From Furcasterigmium furcatum (Eukaryota > Ascomycota > Sordariomycetes > Glomerellales > Plectosphaerellaceae), in NCBI GenBank assembly GCA_001599815.1, contig BCIA01000002.1, positions 1,433,831 to 1,497,830 on the forward strand: a stretch of DNA of 64,000 bases, written 5' to 3'. This document shows positions 44,493-56,170 of the stretch, in pieces (the stretch's first letter is position 1; each line of letters opens with the position of its first letter). Under the pieces are notes generated by a model that saw nothing but the letters and a program-made list of their open reading frames with translations, was not told the DNA's origin and ran no database searches. Made by a program: the position numbers and the translations under genes.

Positions 44493-47444
44493 ATGGATCA
44501 TCACACAACAAATCCCTCGGGGTACGGCTACCCCCCGCCTCCCCAGGGGCCCGGACCTGACTCGAGCACCCCGACACCGCCCGCTGATCATCACGGGGTG
44601 TACGGCCAGAATGCCCAGTCGTGGCAGCAGCCAGCTCCTCAGGCCCAGCAGCACCAGTATCAACAACAGTATCAGCACCGGCCACCGCCCCAGCAGTCGC
44701 TCTCCTTCTCGTCGCTCTCCGGGACCGGGAAGAAGACGTCGGCCTGGCTCAAGAAGAACGTCTCCCCCCGCCTGGACGATGTCGCGCGCTCCTCACTCGT
44801 CCAGGGCGGCATCAAGGAGCTCTCCAACGCTTACAAGGGCATGAAGGACAACTACTCGGCCAGGTATGCTGCCTCTTCGACTTATAGCGCGCCCTCGGCT
44901 GCTTCTCCGCCTGCTGCGGCCCAGCCTACCGGCCCTGCTCCGGCCTGGGATCATGTTCAATCTTCATACAACCCGCCGCCTCAGGCCTATGACCAACCAT
45001 ACGGTCAACCATACGTGCAACATTCGTATGGATATGGACAACAAACCCAGGAACAATACACACAAGCCGTGTACAGCCCGCCCGTCGCACCACCCGCGCC
45101 CGCGCCCGCGATTTCTCGAAAGCCCGTTGGTGCCGCCCACGTCCAACCGATCCCGGAGCCCGTCAAAGCACCTCCAGAAAGGGCCCAGGGCTTCCTCCTC
45201 CCCCTCAAAACGGACAAGACCAAGGCGATGCGAGTGACCCCAGGCCCCGACGGCGATGAAGAGTTCGTCCTCGAGAACCTCCCGCCAGGCGCCGAGGTCA
45301 CGGACATGTCCCGCGGATACATCCTCTCCGTGGTCCCCGAGCTGGGGTCCGCGCTCCGTGTCATCCCCTCTCCCAATGGCGATGACTACGTCCGTGTCAA
45401 ATTCACGATCGTTGCGCCCGGATCGTTTGCAGTTCCTCCTGTTCCTGAATCAACCACAGCAGCAAGTGGCACTGCGCAGCCCCCTGTGGAGAACACATCA
45501 CAGGCGGCGCAAGGATACTACTACGCTCCGGCCCCTGAGCCCATTCGGGGCTATCATTACCCAGGGGCTGCAATCGGAGGAGAGGATGCCACATCAAATC
45601 TCACCACGGCCATCTCACAAATCCAGCTGTCCGAACAGGTCAGGGCCGTGGCAACCCAACAGCCCCAGCAGGACGAAGTCGACATCGGATATGAGCCCCT
45701 GGCCCTGTCGACACCTCTCCGCGCGACGACTACTGCTGACCCTTTCCTCCGTGTCTGTCTGGAAACACGCGTCGTTCCGTACGAGACCACATGGCACAAT
45801 CTCAAGGGCCACCCGGACTTTCCCATCTGCTCCTGGTGTTTCCACAAGTACATCGCCCCGTCAGCACTCACCCACGAGTTCGAAAGCGCCGTCAAGTCCG
45901 GCGTCTCGTGCCGCTTCTACGTCACCCGTATCACACGAACCCTCTGGCCCGAGGCCGTAGCAACCGGCCGCTTTGACTCTCTCCGCGACTACATGACCCG
46001 CCGCCTCACAATCCCGACCTGCAAGGGAACCGGCGGCGCAGTCGGCACCGACGGCATTAAGTTCTACGGCCTCGCCTCCGGGGAAACCGGCATGGGCGTC
46101 TGCGAGGCCTGCTACGAGGACGCCGTCTTCGGCACCCCCTTCGCCAGCCGCCTCGCGCCGGCCTTCGGGAAGCAGGGCGCCACGGACCGCTGGGTCTGCG
46201 CCATCAGCTACCGCTACGTCCAGCGCGCGCTCGACATCACCTCGCGGCGCGCCGACCACGACGCCGCCTGGGCGGAGTTCGAGGCCGCGGCGAACAGGCG
46301 CATAGCGCTGCCGGCATGCGAGGTCAGGGCATACCAGGCGACGCGCTGCAACTGGTACCGCCCGACGAGCGGCGCCGTCACGAACCTCGACTTCTGCGAG
46401 GCGTGCTTCCTCGACCACCTCGGCATGACGCCCCTGGGCGAGCGGCACTTTGCCCAGACGGGCGAGGACTTCATGCAGAAGCTGTGCATGCGGCTGTGCG
46501 ACATGCAGCTCGTCAGCGTGCGCGAGTGCATCTACGTGTGCAGGACGAAGGGGCTGGGCATCGACGTCCTCCTCGACGCCGTCGGGCGGATCGCCGCGAG
46601 CCCGCGGTGCGTCGCGGGGACGCCCATCACGGACGGGAAGTTCTACAACTTTGCCGGCGAGGGCGGCGCGAAGAACTACGGCGTCTGCGAGGGGTGCCAC
46701 GCCGGGATTCTGAGCCCGCACGGGATGGCGGGCTTCTACGCGCCGGAGCCGGTGCTCGTCCCCGGCGAGGCGCTGTGCGCGTTCAACACCAACGTCGCCC
46801 GCTTCCAGCAGATCGTGGACCAGTGGTCCCAGGCCATGGAGACGGGCGCCTGGGGCGGGTACGAGGGCTTCGTGCGCGCCTTCGCCTCGATCCCCGTGTG
46901 TCCGAACTTCAACCTGGCGGCGGGTCGGCAGTGGTACGGCTGGGAGGACTGCCCCGTGTGCCAGGACTGCTTCATCGCCGTGGCGGAGGGGACGGTGCTG
47001 GCCGCGCAGATGCCGCTCCAGGACACGCTCATCGAGGGGGAGACGCTGTGCACGCTGTACTCTGCGCGGATGCGCGCCCTGTACCGCGCGGCGTGCGAGA
47101 AGGGCGATGCGGGGGAGCTGCGCGCGGCGGCCCGGCGGCGGTGGGAGACGTACCAGGTCACGGTGCCGCGGTTCAAGATGATCGCGGAGATGCAGAGCAT
47201 GCAGCAGGCGCTGGCCATGTCGAAGATGATGATGGGGCTGTCGTACCAGCACGCCAACGCCATGAGCGACTGGGTCAGCCCGTCGGCGTACGAGTACAGC
47301 GACGGCAGCGGGAGGCACTACTCGTCACAGTACGGAGTTGATGGTGCCAAGGCGTGGGACGAGGGACAGGCCGGGCTTGCGCGCTCGCAGGGGCCGCTGG
47401 CGGAGGCGAGCTATTTGAAGGACGTGTGGCAGGCGGTGGAGTGA
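44493..47444 (+). CDS. Large protein with four cysteine modules
   Basis: A single exon gives 983 residues. The first 420 residues are low-complexity, rich in Pro, Gln and Tyr, with an S/K-rich amphipathic stretch (KKTSAWLKKNVSPRLDDVA). From about 420 the protein is globular, opening with a CSWCF segment. Four units about 97 residues apart follow the same outline: a cysteine, then Y-G or W-Y, then CxxC plus an aromatic or His (CEACYED near 530, CEACFLD near 630, CEGCHAG near 730, CPVCQDCF near 825). These look like repeated metal-binding modules. There is no signal peptide and no clear membrane span. I recognise it as a type of conserved fungal protein without known function. Confidence 0.82.
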   Translation: MDHHTTNPSGYGYPPPPQGPGPDSSTPTPPADHHGVYGQNAQSWQQPAPQAQQHQYQQQYQHRPPPQQSLSFSSLSGTGKKTSAWLKKNVSPRLDDVARSSLVQGGIKELSNAYKGMKDNYSARYAASSTYSAPSAASPPAAAQPTGPAPAWDHVQSSYNPPPQAYDQPYGQPYVQHSYGYGQQTQEQYTQAVYSPPVAPPAPAPAISRKPVGAAHVQPIPEPVKAPPERAQGFLLPLKTDKTKAMRVTPGPDGDEEFVLENLPPGAEVTDMSRGYILSVVPELGSALRVIPSPNGDDYVRVKFTIVAPGSFAVPPVPESTTAASGTAQPPVENTSQAAQGYYYAPAPEPIRGYHYPGAAIGGEDATSNLTTAISQIQLSEQVRAVATQQPQQDEVDIGYEPLALSTPLRATTTADPFLRVCLETRVVPYETTWHNLKGHPDFPICSWCFHKYIAPSALTHEFESAVKSGVSCRFYVTRITRTLWPEAVATGRFDSLRDYMTRRLTIPTCKGTGGAVGTDGIKFYGLASGETGMGVCEACYEDAVFGTPFASRLAPAFGKQGATDRWVCAISYRYVQRALDITSRRADHDAAWAEFEAAANRRIALPACEVRAYQATRCNWYRPTSGAVTNLDFCEACFLDHLGMTPLGERHFAQTGEDFMQKLCMRLCDMQLVSVRECIYVCRTKGLGIDVLLDAVGRIAASPRCVAGTPITDGKFYNFAGEGGAKNYGVCEGCHAGILSPHGMAGFYAPEPVLVPGEALCAFNTNVARFQQIVDQWSQAMETGAWGGYEGFVRAFASIPVCPNFNLAAGRQWYGWEDCPVCQDCFIAVAEGTVLAAQMPLQDTLIEGETLCTLYSARMRALYRAACEKGDAGELRAAARRRWETYQVTVPRFKMIAEMQSMQQALAMSKMMMGLSYQHANAMSDWVSPSAYEYSDGSGRHYSSQYGVDGAKAWDEGQAGLARSQGPLAEASYLKDVWQAVE

Positions 47445-47779
47445 ATGGCCTTGGGACTGTATCTATCGTCGAGCGAGCATACTAGTTGAGCGAGAATCTA
47501 CTTTTGTTCCGTTGGAATATGAACTTGAGGTTACCACCTGAAAAGGGGGTTGCCCGTCTTCGTCTCGGCACTAGGGAGTGTGATGTTTTCAAGTACTACT
47601 AGTAGTTGAAATTCAATCCTCCTCTGCTCTTTCGCAGTCAGCCTATCCTCACTACTTTTCAATTCTCACGTATACCCCAAAATAAGTATTCTTGTCCTGG
47701 GCATCAAGGTAACAGCAGCAATATCTCTGCTCGCTCTCGATATCACTCAGCATCGCAGCAACCCGCCATGACCAACGAA
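47445..47779. other. Convergent 3' intergenic region
   Basis: It lies between the cysteine-module gene (+) and the MFS gene (-). Nothing is seen. Confidence 0.5.
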
Positions 47780-49500
47780 TCACTCCTCAACCTCCGCCAT
47801 CTGCGAGCGGTGAAGCGCCAGAATCTCCCTCTCGGCCTTCGTAGCAGGCTCCTTGGGAAGCAGCTTAAAAAGCCACGGCGCGGCAACGGCGAGAAGAGCA
47901 CCCAGCCCGCACGCGGCCGTGATCACGGAGAACCCCATGATATGCCGAGGCGCATTCGCGCTCGGCCAGCAGTAGCTCCCGTAGATAATAGCCAGGTGTC
48001 CGAACGAGTTGACAAAGGCAATGGCGATCGACCGCTTCTGGTCGGGGAACGGGATCTGCTCGCTCGTCCAGTTGAGCATGAGCGGCAGGCCGGTGTAGAG
48101 GCCCGCGACGAGGAAGCACATCATGACGTACTTTGCGACGTCGGCGCTGACGAGCGCCGAGACGAGGCAGGCGGCGGTCGAGAGGCCGAAGAGGCCGACG
48201 GTGTGCCAGCGGCGGTCCTGTGTCTTGTCGGAGGTCCAGGAGAGCGCGAGCTGGAAGACGGCGCCGGTGATCCAGATGGGGACCGTCATCCACTGCGCCG
48301 TGACGCTGGTGTAGCCCATGCCGCGCAGGATGGAGGGGACGAAGTACGAGATGGACATGCCGAGGATGATGATGCTGTAGGAGACGAGGAAGAACCAGGT
48401 CTTGCCGTCGGCGACGACGGCCTTGAACGCCTGCCAGGAGGTCAGGGGGCGGGTGGTCGCGGTGACCGTGAGCTGGCGGTCGAAGAGGATTCGGACGTGT
48501 GCGAGGCGACGCTGCTCGGGAGACAGGAAGCGCGCGTTGCGGGGGTAGTCTGGCAGGATGGCATAGAGAGCCCAGCCGCAGACGACGGTCTGGAGGAAGT
48601 TAGTGATGTTATTGGAGGAGGTTCTTGTGGCTAGACGTACAATAACACCCTCGACGATGAACAGCCAACGCCAGCCAGGAATGCCTCTTGCGCCATCAAG
48701 CCTGTCGATGATGGCACCGGCCATGATACCGCCCAGGGCGGGAGCGATACAACCGGACGTGTAGAAGATGCAGAACCGCTTGCCTGGTGGGAGAGTCGAG
48801 TCAGAATTCGAGAACGGCAGAGCGGAAGGTTGACATCAATACTTACCGACTTCTTTCTTGGTATACCAGCAGGTCAGGAGGAAGATCGCGCCCGGGAACA
48901 GACCGGCCTCGATGCATCCAAGGAAGAACCGAGCGGCCAGGAATCCCTCAAAGTTCTTCGCCTGGGACATGCCAATGACGACGCAGCCCCAGACCCAGAC
49001 AATGGTGGGCAGGTAGATTGAAGGGCGGATCTTGTTCATGACCATGTTGGAGGGGACCTCGCAGAGGAAGTATCCGATGAAGAAGAGGTAGACCAGAAGG
49101 GAGTAGTCTGCAGAGAGTTAGGGGGGGTTTGAAAGCCGGATAGGCGCGACTGCTCACCATTATCACCCATGTTCAAGCTCTCGCTCAGACCGGCAGCGTT
49201 GGCATTTGCCTGAGCTGGATGTCAGCCTCTCCGTCTAGCTGAGTGATATGCGTCGCTACTCACGATGTTACCGCGGTCCAGATAAGCCAGGACGTACATC
49301 CACCACAGACAGGGGAGCAGCACCAAGTCTATCTTCCAGACGAGCTTCCTCTCCTCGTTCGTGTCGGGGACGTAGCTGCGCAGCGCGTCGGCCATCTCCT
49401 CGTCCTCGCCGGTCAGGTTCTGGTCCGCCTTGGAGACGACCACATCATCGGCCACATCTCGAGAGATGTCTTGCTGAGTCTTTTGGTCTTCGGTCGCCAT
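47780..49500 (-). CDS. MFS transporter of the anion:cation symporter group
   Basis: Five exons, 49264-49500, 49158-49209, 48847-49107, 48641-48783 and 47780-48589, encode 500 residues. The intron at 48590-48640 (51 bp, GTACGT...CCAG) is stop-free and in frame, but is judged an intron because it interrupts FIVEGVI/TVVCGWALY. The sequence has twelve spans and ACS-group motifs: LLPCLWWMYVLAYLDRGNI, ANAAGLSESLNM, GYFLCEVPSNMVMNKIRPS and GWRWLFIVEG. Relatives carry nicotinate, vitamin precursors, allantoate or similar anions. It is distinct from the Dal5-like gene at 21.9 kb (different N-terminus and intron positions). The substrate is unknown. Confidence 0.88.
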
Positions 49501-50971
49501 TATTGTCCCAATAAACAATATGCACGTGTTAGGGGGATTAAACTGAACGACAAGATCTGAGCAGGACCCAGTCAACGCCTACGTGTGGTTTGAGTGAGAG
49601 AAGCGTGGGAGGCCTGGAATGCCAGAGTTCCAGGGACGAGATCTGCATCCGTTCTTAAGAAGACACGCGACGGAGAGGGGATGGCCCTGTTCTTCTGTCG
49701 ATCTGGTAAAGGACCTTTGGTTAGCTCTTGGCAGAGCGAGAGGGGGAATGGGATGCAGGCTTCCGCCAGATGCTTGGAGGAGCACTTCGGCAGTTCACAC
49801 TAGCGGCCGTGCATATCAAAGATAAGCCGTCTCTGTTGGGACAGACACCCGGGCAATGAGTCTCCGGCTGGGCTCGCATGGCTACTTGCCCGATTAGTTG
49901 AAAACCCGAACTGCAACGACTCGGCAACCCCGTGGGGCCGGAGAGATAACAAGACTAAGAACCCGGTACCCTACATAAGGTTGAAGGGACCTCGAGTAGT
50001 GCCCGGCGATAAGGCACGGCTGGTCCCTGCTCGAGGCATGGCATAGGAATCACTCGTACCATCATCGGCAGCGGTCGTTAGAGACTCATGAATATGCAGT
50101 ACCCCTCATACCTCCCTTATCAACTGAAGCAGACAGCTGAAGGCCTTTGGCTCAGTCGACTACCCAGGCGCCAGGCTCGGAAAATACATGGTGGATGAAT
50201 ACTTATCCGAGCGTCTACTACCACGACTCAGACTCCCCGAGTCGATTTGGCAGCCCTTTGAAATATAGTCGCGTAAATTTAGGACCGCTTATCTCCAAAC
50301 TCTAAACCTACCTAGACTCGGAGACAGATACTCTAAATTAATCTGTGTTCGACCTTTAACTCTGGATGTCACTCCGCCTCACGGTGACGACTCCGATGCC
50401 AAACCGATTTGCCGGCTTGGTCCCCATGCGCTAATGCAGGCTAGAGAGCACCTTGGACCGTTACCACGGCGCTAATGCACGCTAGAGAACGTGGTGGCGA
50501 GTGGATGGAGATCCCCTGAATAACCTCCGCACTGCTATCAAGCCCCTCCATGGTCGTCCATCACGATGAGTTCCTTCGTGTCAACCCTTCCGAGCTCGGA
50601 GTCCACGAGACGAGTTCAGCATGTTCCTGATCAATCACGCAGATGTCACAGCTTGGGCGCCAATCTCGACTTTTGGGGCACTGAGGACTTTGGTTCTTGC
50701 TGGTACCAGGCTTCCCCGCACATTAAGCTGTAGTCCGCCCGCTTAGCCGCTCTGCCATCGTATCCGCTGGCGAGGGGTTCGTCATGCTGAGAGCCTTGAC
50801 AACTCGAAGCTGCGTGTCAACAGAATAGAACAAGGGACATTCTCACTTGGCGGCAAGGTCACATGCGAGTCTCGGATTGTAGCCTGGCTAAATTCAAATC
50901 CATGTTGGCTATCTCTTTCATGTCCGACGCCATGGGAATCAAGTCCCCCCTGATTACAAAACCAAATGTCC
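49501..50971. other. 1.5-kb stretch with no supportable gene
   Basis: This A/T-richer intergenic DNA has one short direct repeat (listed next). A tRNA-like A-box string near 50750 was examined and not accepted. Confidence 0.5.
50428..50488. repeat. Short direct repeat of about 20 bp
   Basis: The 20-mer GCGCTAATGCANGCTAGAGA occurs at 50428-50447 and 50469-50488 (N is G or C), offset by 41 bp. The role is unknown. Confidence 0.7.
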
Positions 50972-52628
50972 TCACGCCTTGAGAGCCTTCTCCAACGTCT
51001 CCAGGAACAAATCCGCTGTAGCAGGGTCAGCAATCGTAACAACCCTAGAACCCGCGACATGTACTCACCGTGATGCTGCTGGAAGACCAGCATCGGCCGC
51101 AGCCTCACAGCATTAACGCCGCTGCCGCCCATGTTGACGCCCAGCTCCTTCGTCTTCTTCACCAGCTCGTCCCTCCTCGGCGAGTCGAACGCGATGAACG
51201 TGCCGCGGTCCTTGCCCCTCAGGTTCTCGACCTGACCGGGGAACCTCTCCTGCAGCCGCTCCAGGCCCTTGAACAGGTAGTCTCCCGTCTCGGCGGCGTT
51301 GCGGACGAGGTCCAGGCGCTTCACCTCCTTGAAGATGGCGCTGAACAGCAGCGCCCGCGCCGGGTCGCCCATCCACGTGTTGAACTGGCGGTACGGCTGC
51401 GCGGGCTGCAGCGCGGGGTCGGCGTAGAAGAAGCCGGCGGCCTGCGCCTTCTTGGAGAAGGTCACGATGTCGGGCGGCGAGGGGAGGTCCCAGTGCTCGT
51501 GGGCCCAGAACTTGCCCGTCGCGCCGACGCCGGTCTGCACCTCGTCGACGATGAAGGCGACGTTGTGCTTCTTGGTCAGCTCGCGCAGGCCGCGGAAGAA
51601 CCGCGGGGTGGCGTGGTTGTCGCCGCCCTCGGACTGGATGGGCTCGACGACGACGGCGGCGGGCGGGCTGGCGGACTCGAGGAGCAGGCGCTCCGTCTCG
51701 CGCAGGCAGCGGTCCTCCTCCTCCTGGTTCTCGCGCGCGTGCTCCTCCAGCGGGTACTTGAGCTGCGGGAAGGGGGCGGCGGGCCAGTCGAAGGCCGGGA
51801 TGTCGAGCTTGTGGATGGCCTTGCTCCTCGTCGTCGAGAGGCTGCCGAAGAGGCGGCCGTGGAAGCCCTTCTTGAACGAGAGGATGGACATGTTGGGCGA
51901 CCCGGGCTGGAGGTTCTGCATCGAGGAGGCGATCTCGGCCTCGGTGAACTCGGTGCCTGCGCCGCGCTTCTGCTGGGCCTTCCACATGAAGGCGGCCTTG
52001 TAGGCCATCTCGTTGGCGTCGGAGCCGGTCATGGAGGTGTAGATCTTGTCCAGGCCCTTCGGCGCGGCGGCGAGGAGGCCGCTCTTCAGGATGTCGAGCC
52101 AGTCGTGCTGGGGGAAGCTCGCGAGTGCCGGTCGGTTGATGAGGGCGCTCTGGATGTCGATGGACTGCGTCGCCTTGAGCAGCTCGGGGTTGTTATAGCC
52201 GACGGGGATGGATGCGATCTGGGCGAATCTGCATGTTTTCTCAGTCAGGGCCTGTCCTCAATAACTGATGCTGAATCTGGTGTCTTACACGTCCAGCAGC
52301 ACGTTGCCGTCCGGATCAGCGATGCTGCCATTCTGTCAGGACAATTCCACGCTGCAGATCAGAGATCGGCTCACTAGTTTCCGACGCTCTTCTTGAAGTC
52401 CGTCGCCATGTTCACATTCTTGGTGTCGAACACGGCGGACAGCTCCTTCAGGATGCGCTGGCTCTCGGGGCCGGGAATTGCCGTCTTCACCGTCGGGCCG
52501 GTGGGCTCGTTGGGGAAGAAAGCAGCGGTGGACGCGAATCGCGACAGCTTCAGCGACGACCTCGAATGAACAATGTGCGCGCGACGAACGGCGTCGAGTC
52601 CGCGCCGCGAAGCAGCCATGGGAGCCAT
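50972..52628 (-). CDS. gatA: 4-aminobutyrate aminotransferase
   Basis: Four exons, 52375-52628, 52289-52324, 51069-52228 and 50972-51015, encode 497 residues, the usual length. The N-terminus (MAPMAASRRGLDAVRRAHIV) is rich in Arg, Ser and Ala without acids, as in mitochondrial presequences. SVGNYIADPDGNVLLDV, formed across the first introns, SIPVGYNNPELL, EPIQSEGGDNHA, IVDEVQTGVGATGKFWAHE and the PLP lysine in TFSKKAQAAG (about 353) are diagnostic of GABA transaminase (EC 2.6.1.19). Fungal enzymes of this type also accept beta-alanine. The gene is divergent from methylmalonate-semialdehyde dehydrogenase, which can use the semialdehyde made from beta-alanine; the pair suggests beta-alanine/pyrimidine/valine-linked breakdown. 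Confidence 0.92.
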
Positions 52629-53413
52629 TGTGTGTATTCTCGCTCGCCTCGGGTTCTGGGTGAATTGCAAGGACGAAGAGAAGAAGTGTCGACTTTCGTG
52701 AAAGGAAACAAGAAGACAGGCCGGGTCAATGCGATGGAGTCCTCTGTGCTGGAGGGGGCCTCATGTTTTCTACTCTCGACATTGTCCGACGAGGGCCCAT
52801 CCCATGTTCTCCAAGCTGCATTCTTCTTACACGATAGCACTTCATACGATGACGCCCTTCCGATACTCGCCCTCTCACATGGGCCGTCGCGCCTCGAGAT
52901 CATTCGCGGAAAGCTTCCCATCGCGACCTCGGCGTAGTTCCATTTCCCGATCTGGCAAGGAATGTTCTCCAACTTGCATGAACCGGACGCCACGACTTAC
53001 ACCGACCGAGGGGCTAGCCAGCCGCTATCCGATGCCGCACCACCCTTTCCAGGGTCTTGTGGCACTTGTCTGACGGATTCCTGGGTCCAACCCCACGCGG
53101 TGGCTCCGCTGCCGACTCGAGCTACCCTTGGAGGACCGAAGCTCGGCGGTCTGGGCGGACGATGGCATCTCCAGATCGCATGGACTAGAGGAAGGGGACT
53201 GACCATGGCTCGGATTTTGACTGAATGGGGCAAACATGAGGCCACACGTCGGGTCTCACGTTTAAATGCCTGCAACCGCCCCTCCATCGGGGGTCTACCG
53301 CCAGTCTCGTGAAGCTCAGCTCCCACTCACTCTTCCTCACTCTCTTCTTCCTCGCCGTCCGTCTTGTGTTCTTTTCTGTTGACCCTATCCAGAGCTCAAT
53401 CTCAGCCGCCACC
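52629..53413. other. Divergent promoter region, aminotransferase and dehydrogenase
   Basis: 785 bp separate the two start codons. No coding region is seen; both genes must be controlled from here. Confidence 0.6.
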
Positions 53414-55188
53414 ATGAGCTCCCTCATCAGGGCTGTGCCGAGGGCAGGCCGCGCCCAGGTCTCCAAGAGAATCGCGCCGGCTGCTGCGACGAGGAGCTTC
53501 ACCGTCAGCGCTTCCCGCAAGTACTTCAACTACGAGAACTCCCACGCCGCCATCTCCTCTCCCAAAGATGCCCCCAACTTCATCGACAACCAGTTCCTCC
53601 CCTCCTCCGCCACAACATGGTACGACGTACACGATCCCGCCACCAACGCCGTCGTCACCCGCGCCCCCCAGAGCTCCGACGAGGAGCTCCGCGCCGCCGT
53701 CGCGAGCGCCGAGAAGGCGTTCCCCGCGTGGAAAGCTACCAGCCTCCTGACCCGCCAGTCGATCATGTTCAAGTTCGTCTCGCTGATCAAGGAGAACTGG
53801 GACCGCCTGGCGACCTCCATCACCATAGAGCAGGGAAAGACCTTTGCCGATGCCCGCGGCGACGTCCTCCGGGGACTCCAGGTCGCGGAGACGGCCTGCG
53901 GCATCACGACGCAGCTGCTCGGAGATGTCCTGCCCGTCGCCAAGAACATGGAGACCAAGGCCATCCGGGAGCCTCTGGGCGTCGTGGCCGCCATCTGCCC
54001 TTTTAGTACGTCCCCTCTTAACCGTCTCTGCGACCTCGGGATGCCCGGTCCGCCCACGACTGTGTTATTGACCAACCCCCAGACTTCCCCGCCATGATTC
54101 CCCTCTGGACCATCCCCGTCGCCACCATTACTGGTAACACCCTCGTGCTCAAGCCCTCGGAGCGCGACCCCGGCGCGTCCATGATCCTCGCCGAGCTCGC
54201 CCGCGACGCCGGCTTCCCCGACGGCGTCATCAACGTCGTCCACGGCGGCAAGCGCACCGTCGACTTCCTCATCGACGAGCCCGCCATCCAGGCCCTCAGC
54301 TTCGTCGGCGGAAACACCGTCGGAGAGTACATCTACACCCGCGGCTCCGCCCAGGGCAAGCGCGTGCAGGCCAACCTCGGCGCGAAGAACCACGCCATCC
54401 TCCTGCCCGACGCGGATAAGAACCACGCCCTCAACGCCATCATCGGCGCCGCGTTCGGCGCCGCGGGCCAGAGGTGCATGGCTCTGAGCGTGCTCGTGAC
54501 CGTGGGGGAGACCAAGGAGTGGCTGGGCGAGCTGGCGCAGCGCGCCAGGGAGCTCAAGGTCGATGGAGGCTTCGAGGAGGGCGCGGATATGGGACCTGTC
54601 ATCTCGGCCCAGTCGCGCCAGAGGATCGAGGACATCGTGTCCCGGGCCCCCGGTGAGGGTGCCTCCGTCATCCTGGACGGCCGCGGCTTCAGGCCGGCCA
54701 AGTACCCCAACGGCAACTTCGTGAGTGATCCTCAAGCCGCCGAGTTTTAATAACTGCTAACCCGCATACCACAGGTCGGCCCTACCATCATCTCCGACGT
54801 CACGACGGACATGGAGTGCTACAAGCGCGAGGTCTTCGGCCCCGTGCTGGTCGTCGTCAACGTCGACACGCTTGAGGAGGCGATCGAGCTGACCAACAAG
54901 AACGAGTACGGCAACGGCGTCGCGCTCTTCACGCGCAGCGGCGCGGCCGCCGCCCGCTTCCAGAACACCATCGAGGCCGGCCAGGTCGGCATCAACGTCC
55001 CCATCCCAGTCCCCCTGCCCATGTTCTCCTTCACGGGCAACAAGAAGAGCATCTCCAACGGCGGGCACTACTTCTACGGCAAGGCGGGGCTCAACTTCTA
55101 CACGCAGCTCAAGACCATCACGAGCTTCTGGAACGATGCCGACACCGTCGGCACCAAGGCGAGCGTGAACATGCCCACCATGCGGTAG
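53414..55188 (+). CDS. Methylmalonate-semialdehyde dehydrogenase (acylating)
   Basis: Three exons, 53414-54005, 54083-54720 and 54775-55188, encode 547 residues. The start lies in GCCACCATGAGC. The N-terminal 35 residues (Arg/Ala/Ser-rich) form a mitochondrial presequence. The ALDH fold is complete: FNFPAMIPLWTIPVA around intron 1, KPSERDPG, the Rossmann segment LSFVGGNTVGEYIY, and the catalytic cysteine in AAGQRCMALS (about 329). NFPAMIPLW, GQRCMALS and the C-terminal FSFTGNKKSI with GLNFYTQLKTITSFW are specific to the CoA-dependent methylmalonate/malonate-semialdehyde enzyme (EC 1.2.1.27), giving propionyl-CoA or acetyl-CoA. It serves valine, thymine/uracil, beta-alanine and inositol breakdown. 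It pairs with the divergent aminotransferase gene. Confidence 0.93.
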
Positions 55189-56170
55189 AGTGCGGCTCGG
55201 AGGGATGGGTTGGCGTTGGGTGTGTTTGCTTTGGGAAAGGATAGAAACGGGGCTGAAGTAGAGAATCTACATTTGCAGTTATAGATCACGCAGAAATTTC
55301 CACTGAGAGTTCTTGACATCTATCTGTATTGGGGAGTTCCCGAATGTGTCATTCAGTGGGCATGTCTACCTGAGTCTAGTAACCTCAGCTTTCGAGACCG
55401 CTTAGCCTCCCTGAACTAACCTGAAGCTGGCTCGAAACCACTATCCTTGACGGGCAAGTTATGTTCTCCATTTTGCTAGAAATAATCCTATCCCGAGAGA
55501 GCAATGCCAAACAGAGCGAAGAAGAAAGTGGGTGGCCTACTTGGCGGTCTGAATAGATTCGCCCTCACACAGGTTCATTCGGGAGTACAATTAATCGTCG
55601 CGTAGCTTGATTAGTCGCAGCCTCAATTCGGCGCAGCTTCCATCGGGCGTCTCCAGGGGAACAATTCCCATCAAAGTAAGCATCTTCAGTGTGTTCCATT
55701 GCAAACTCGTGGTAAGGGAGTTACCGGGCCTCTTACTGCCTCCCATGCCAACCCTCGCCCTGAGCACCTGCTTCTAGAAAGTTGACGTGCTTCCAGTCAA
55801 AAGGTAACGTTAGATGTTATATGCGTGCAGAGACCCTCCAGTCCGGAAGAATTCTGGTCTTGGCCCCGCGGCAGGATAGTGCCGAGAAGCGATTTTCCCG
55901 TGTGGGCTCTTCCCCGCAAACATCCCTACAAACCCCATGGGCAACTGCGGGATGGTGGCTGGAGATGATCGTCCTGCCGGCTGTTCTTATTTTGCTGTGT
56001 TCCCCGCGGCGCTAGACTCTCCGGGGTACAGAGACGGAGGAATTGCGGCCGCTTGGCCCGGGTGAATGGAAGCCTCATTCACACTTAAACTGGCGCCAAG
56101 GCGTCTTAATCTGTGTGTACTGTCAAAGTAGCTATGCGCGACCTGTAACGTAACTACAAGCCAAGTCACG
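55189..56170. other. Intergenic, upstream of the secreted carboxylesterase
   Basis: CCGCGG occurs at 55866-55871 and 56004-56009, 300 and 165 bp before the ATG, recalling the other carboxylesterase promoter. No gene is seen. Confidence 0.45.

Noticed and set aside
45861..47318. 485-codon antisense frame in the cysteine-module gene
   Set aside because: It is Ala/Arg/Val/Leu-rich without motifs and overlaps a better-supported frame; a composition artefact.
48590..48640. Reading the 51-bp in-frame stretch of the second MFS gene as coding
   Set aside because: GTACGT...CCAG boundaries are canonical, and removal restores the conserved FIVEG-to-span junction.
50735..50765. tRNA-like A-box string (TGGCAGAGCGG) on the - strand
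   Set aside because: No matching B-box (GGTTCRANNCC) at the right distance, and no acceptor or anticodon stems could be paired.
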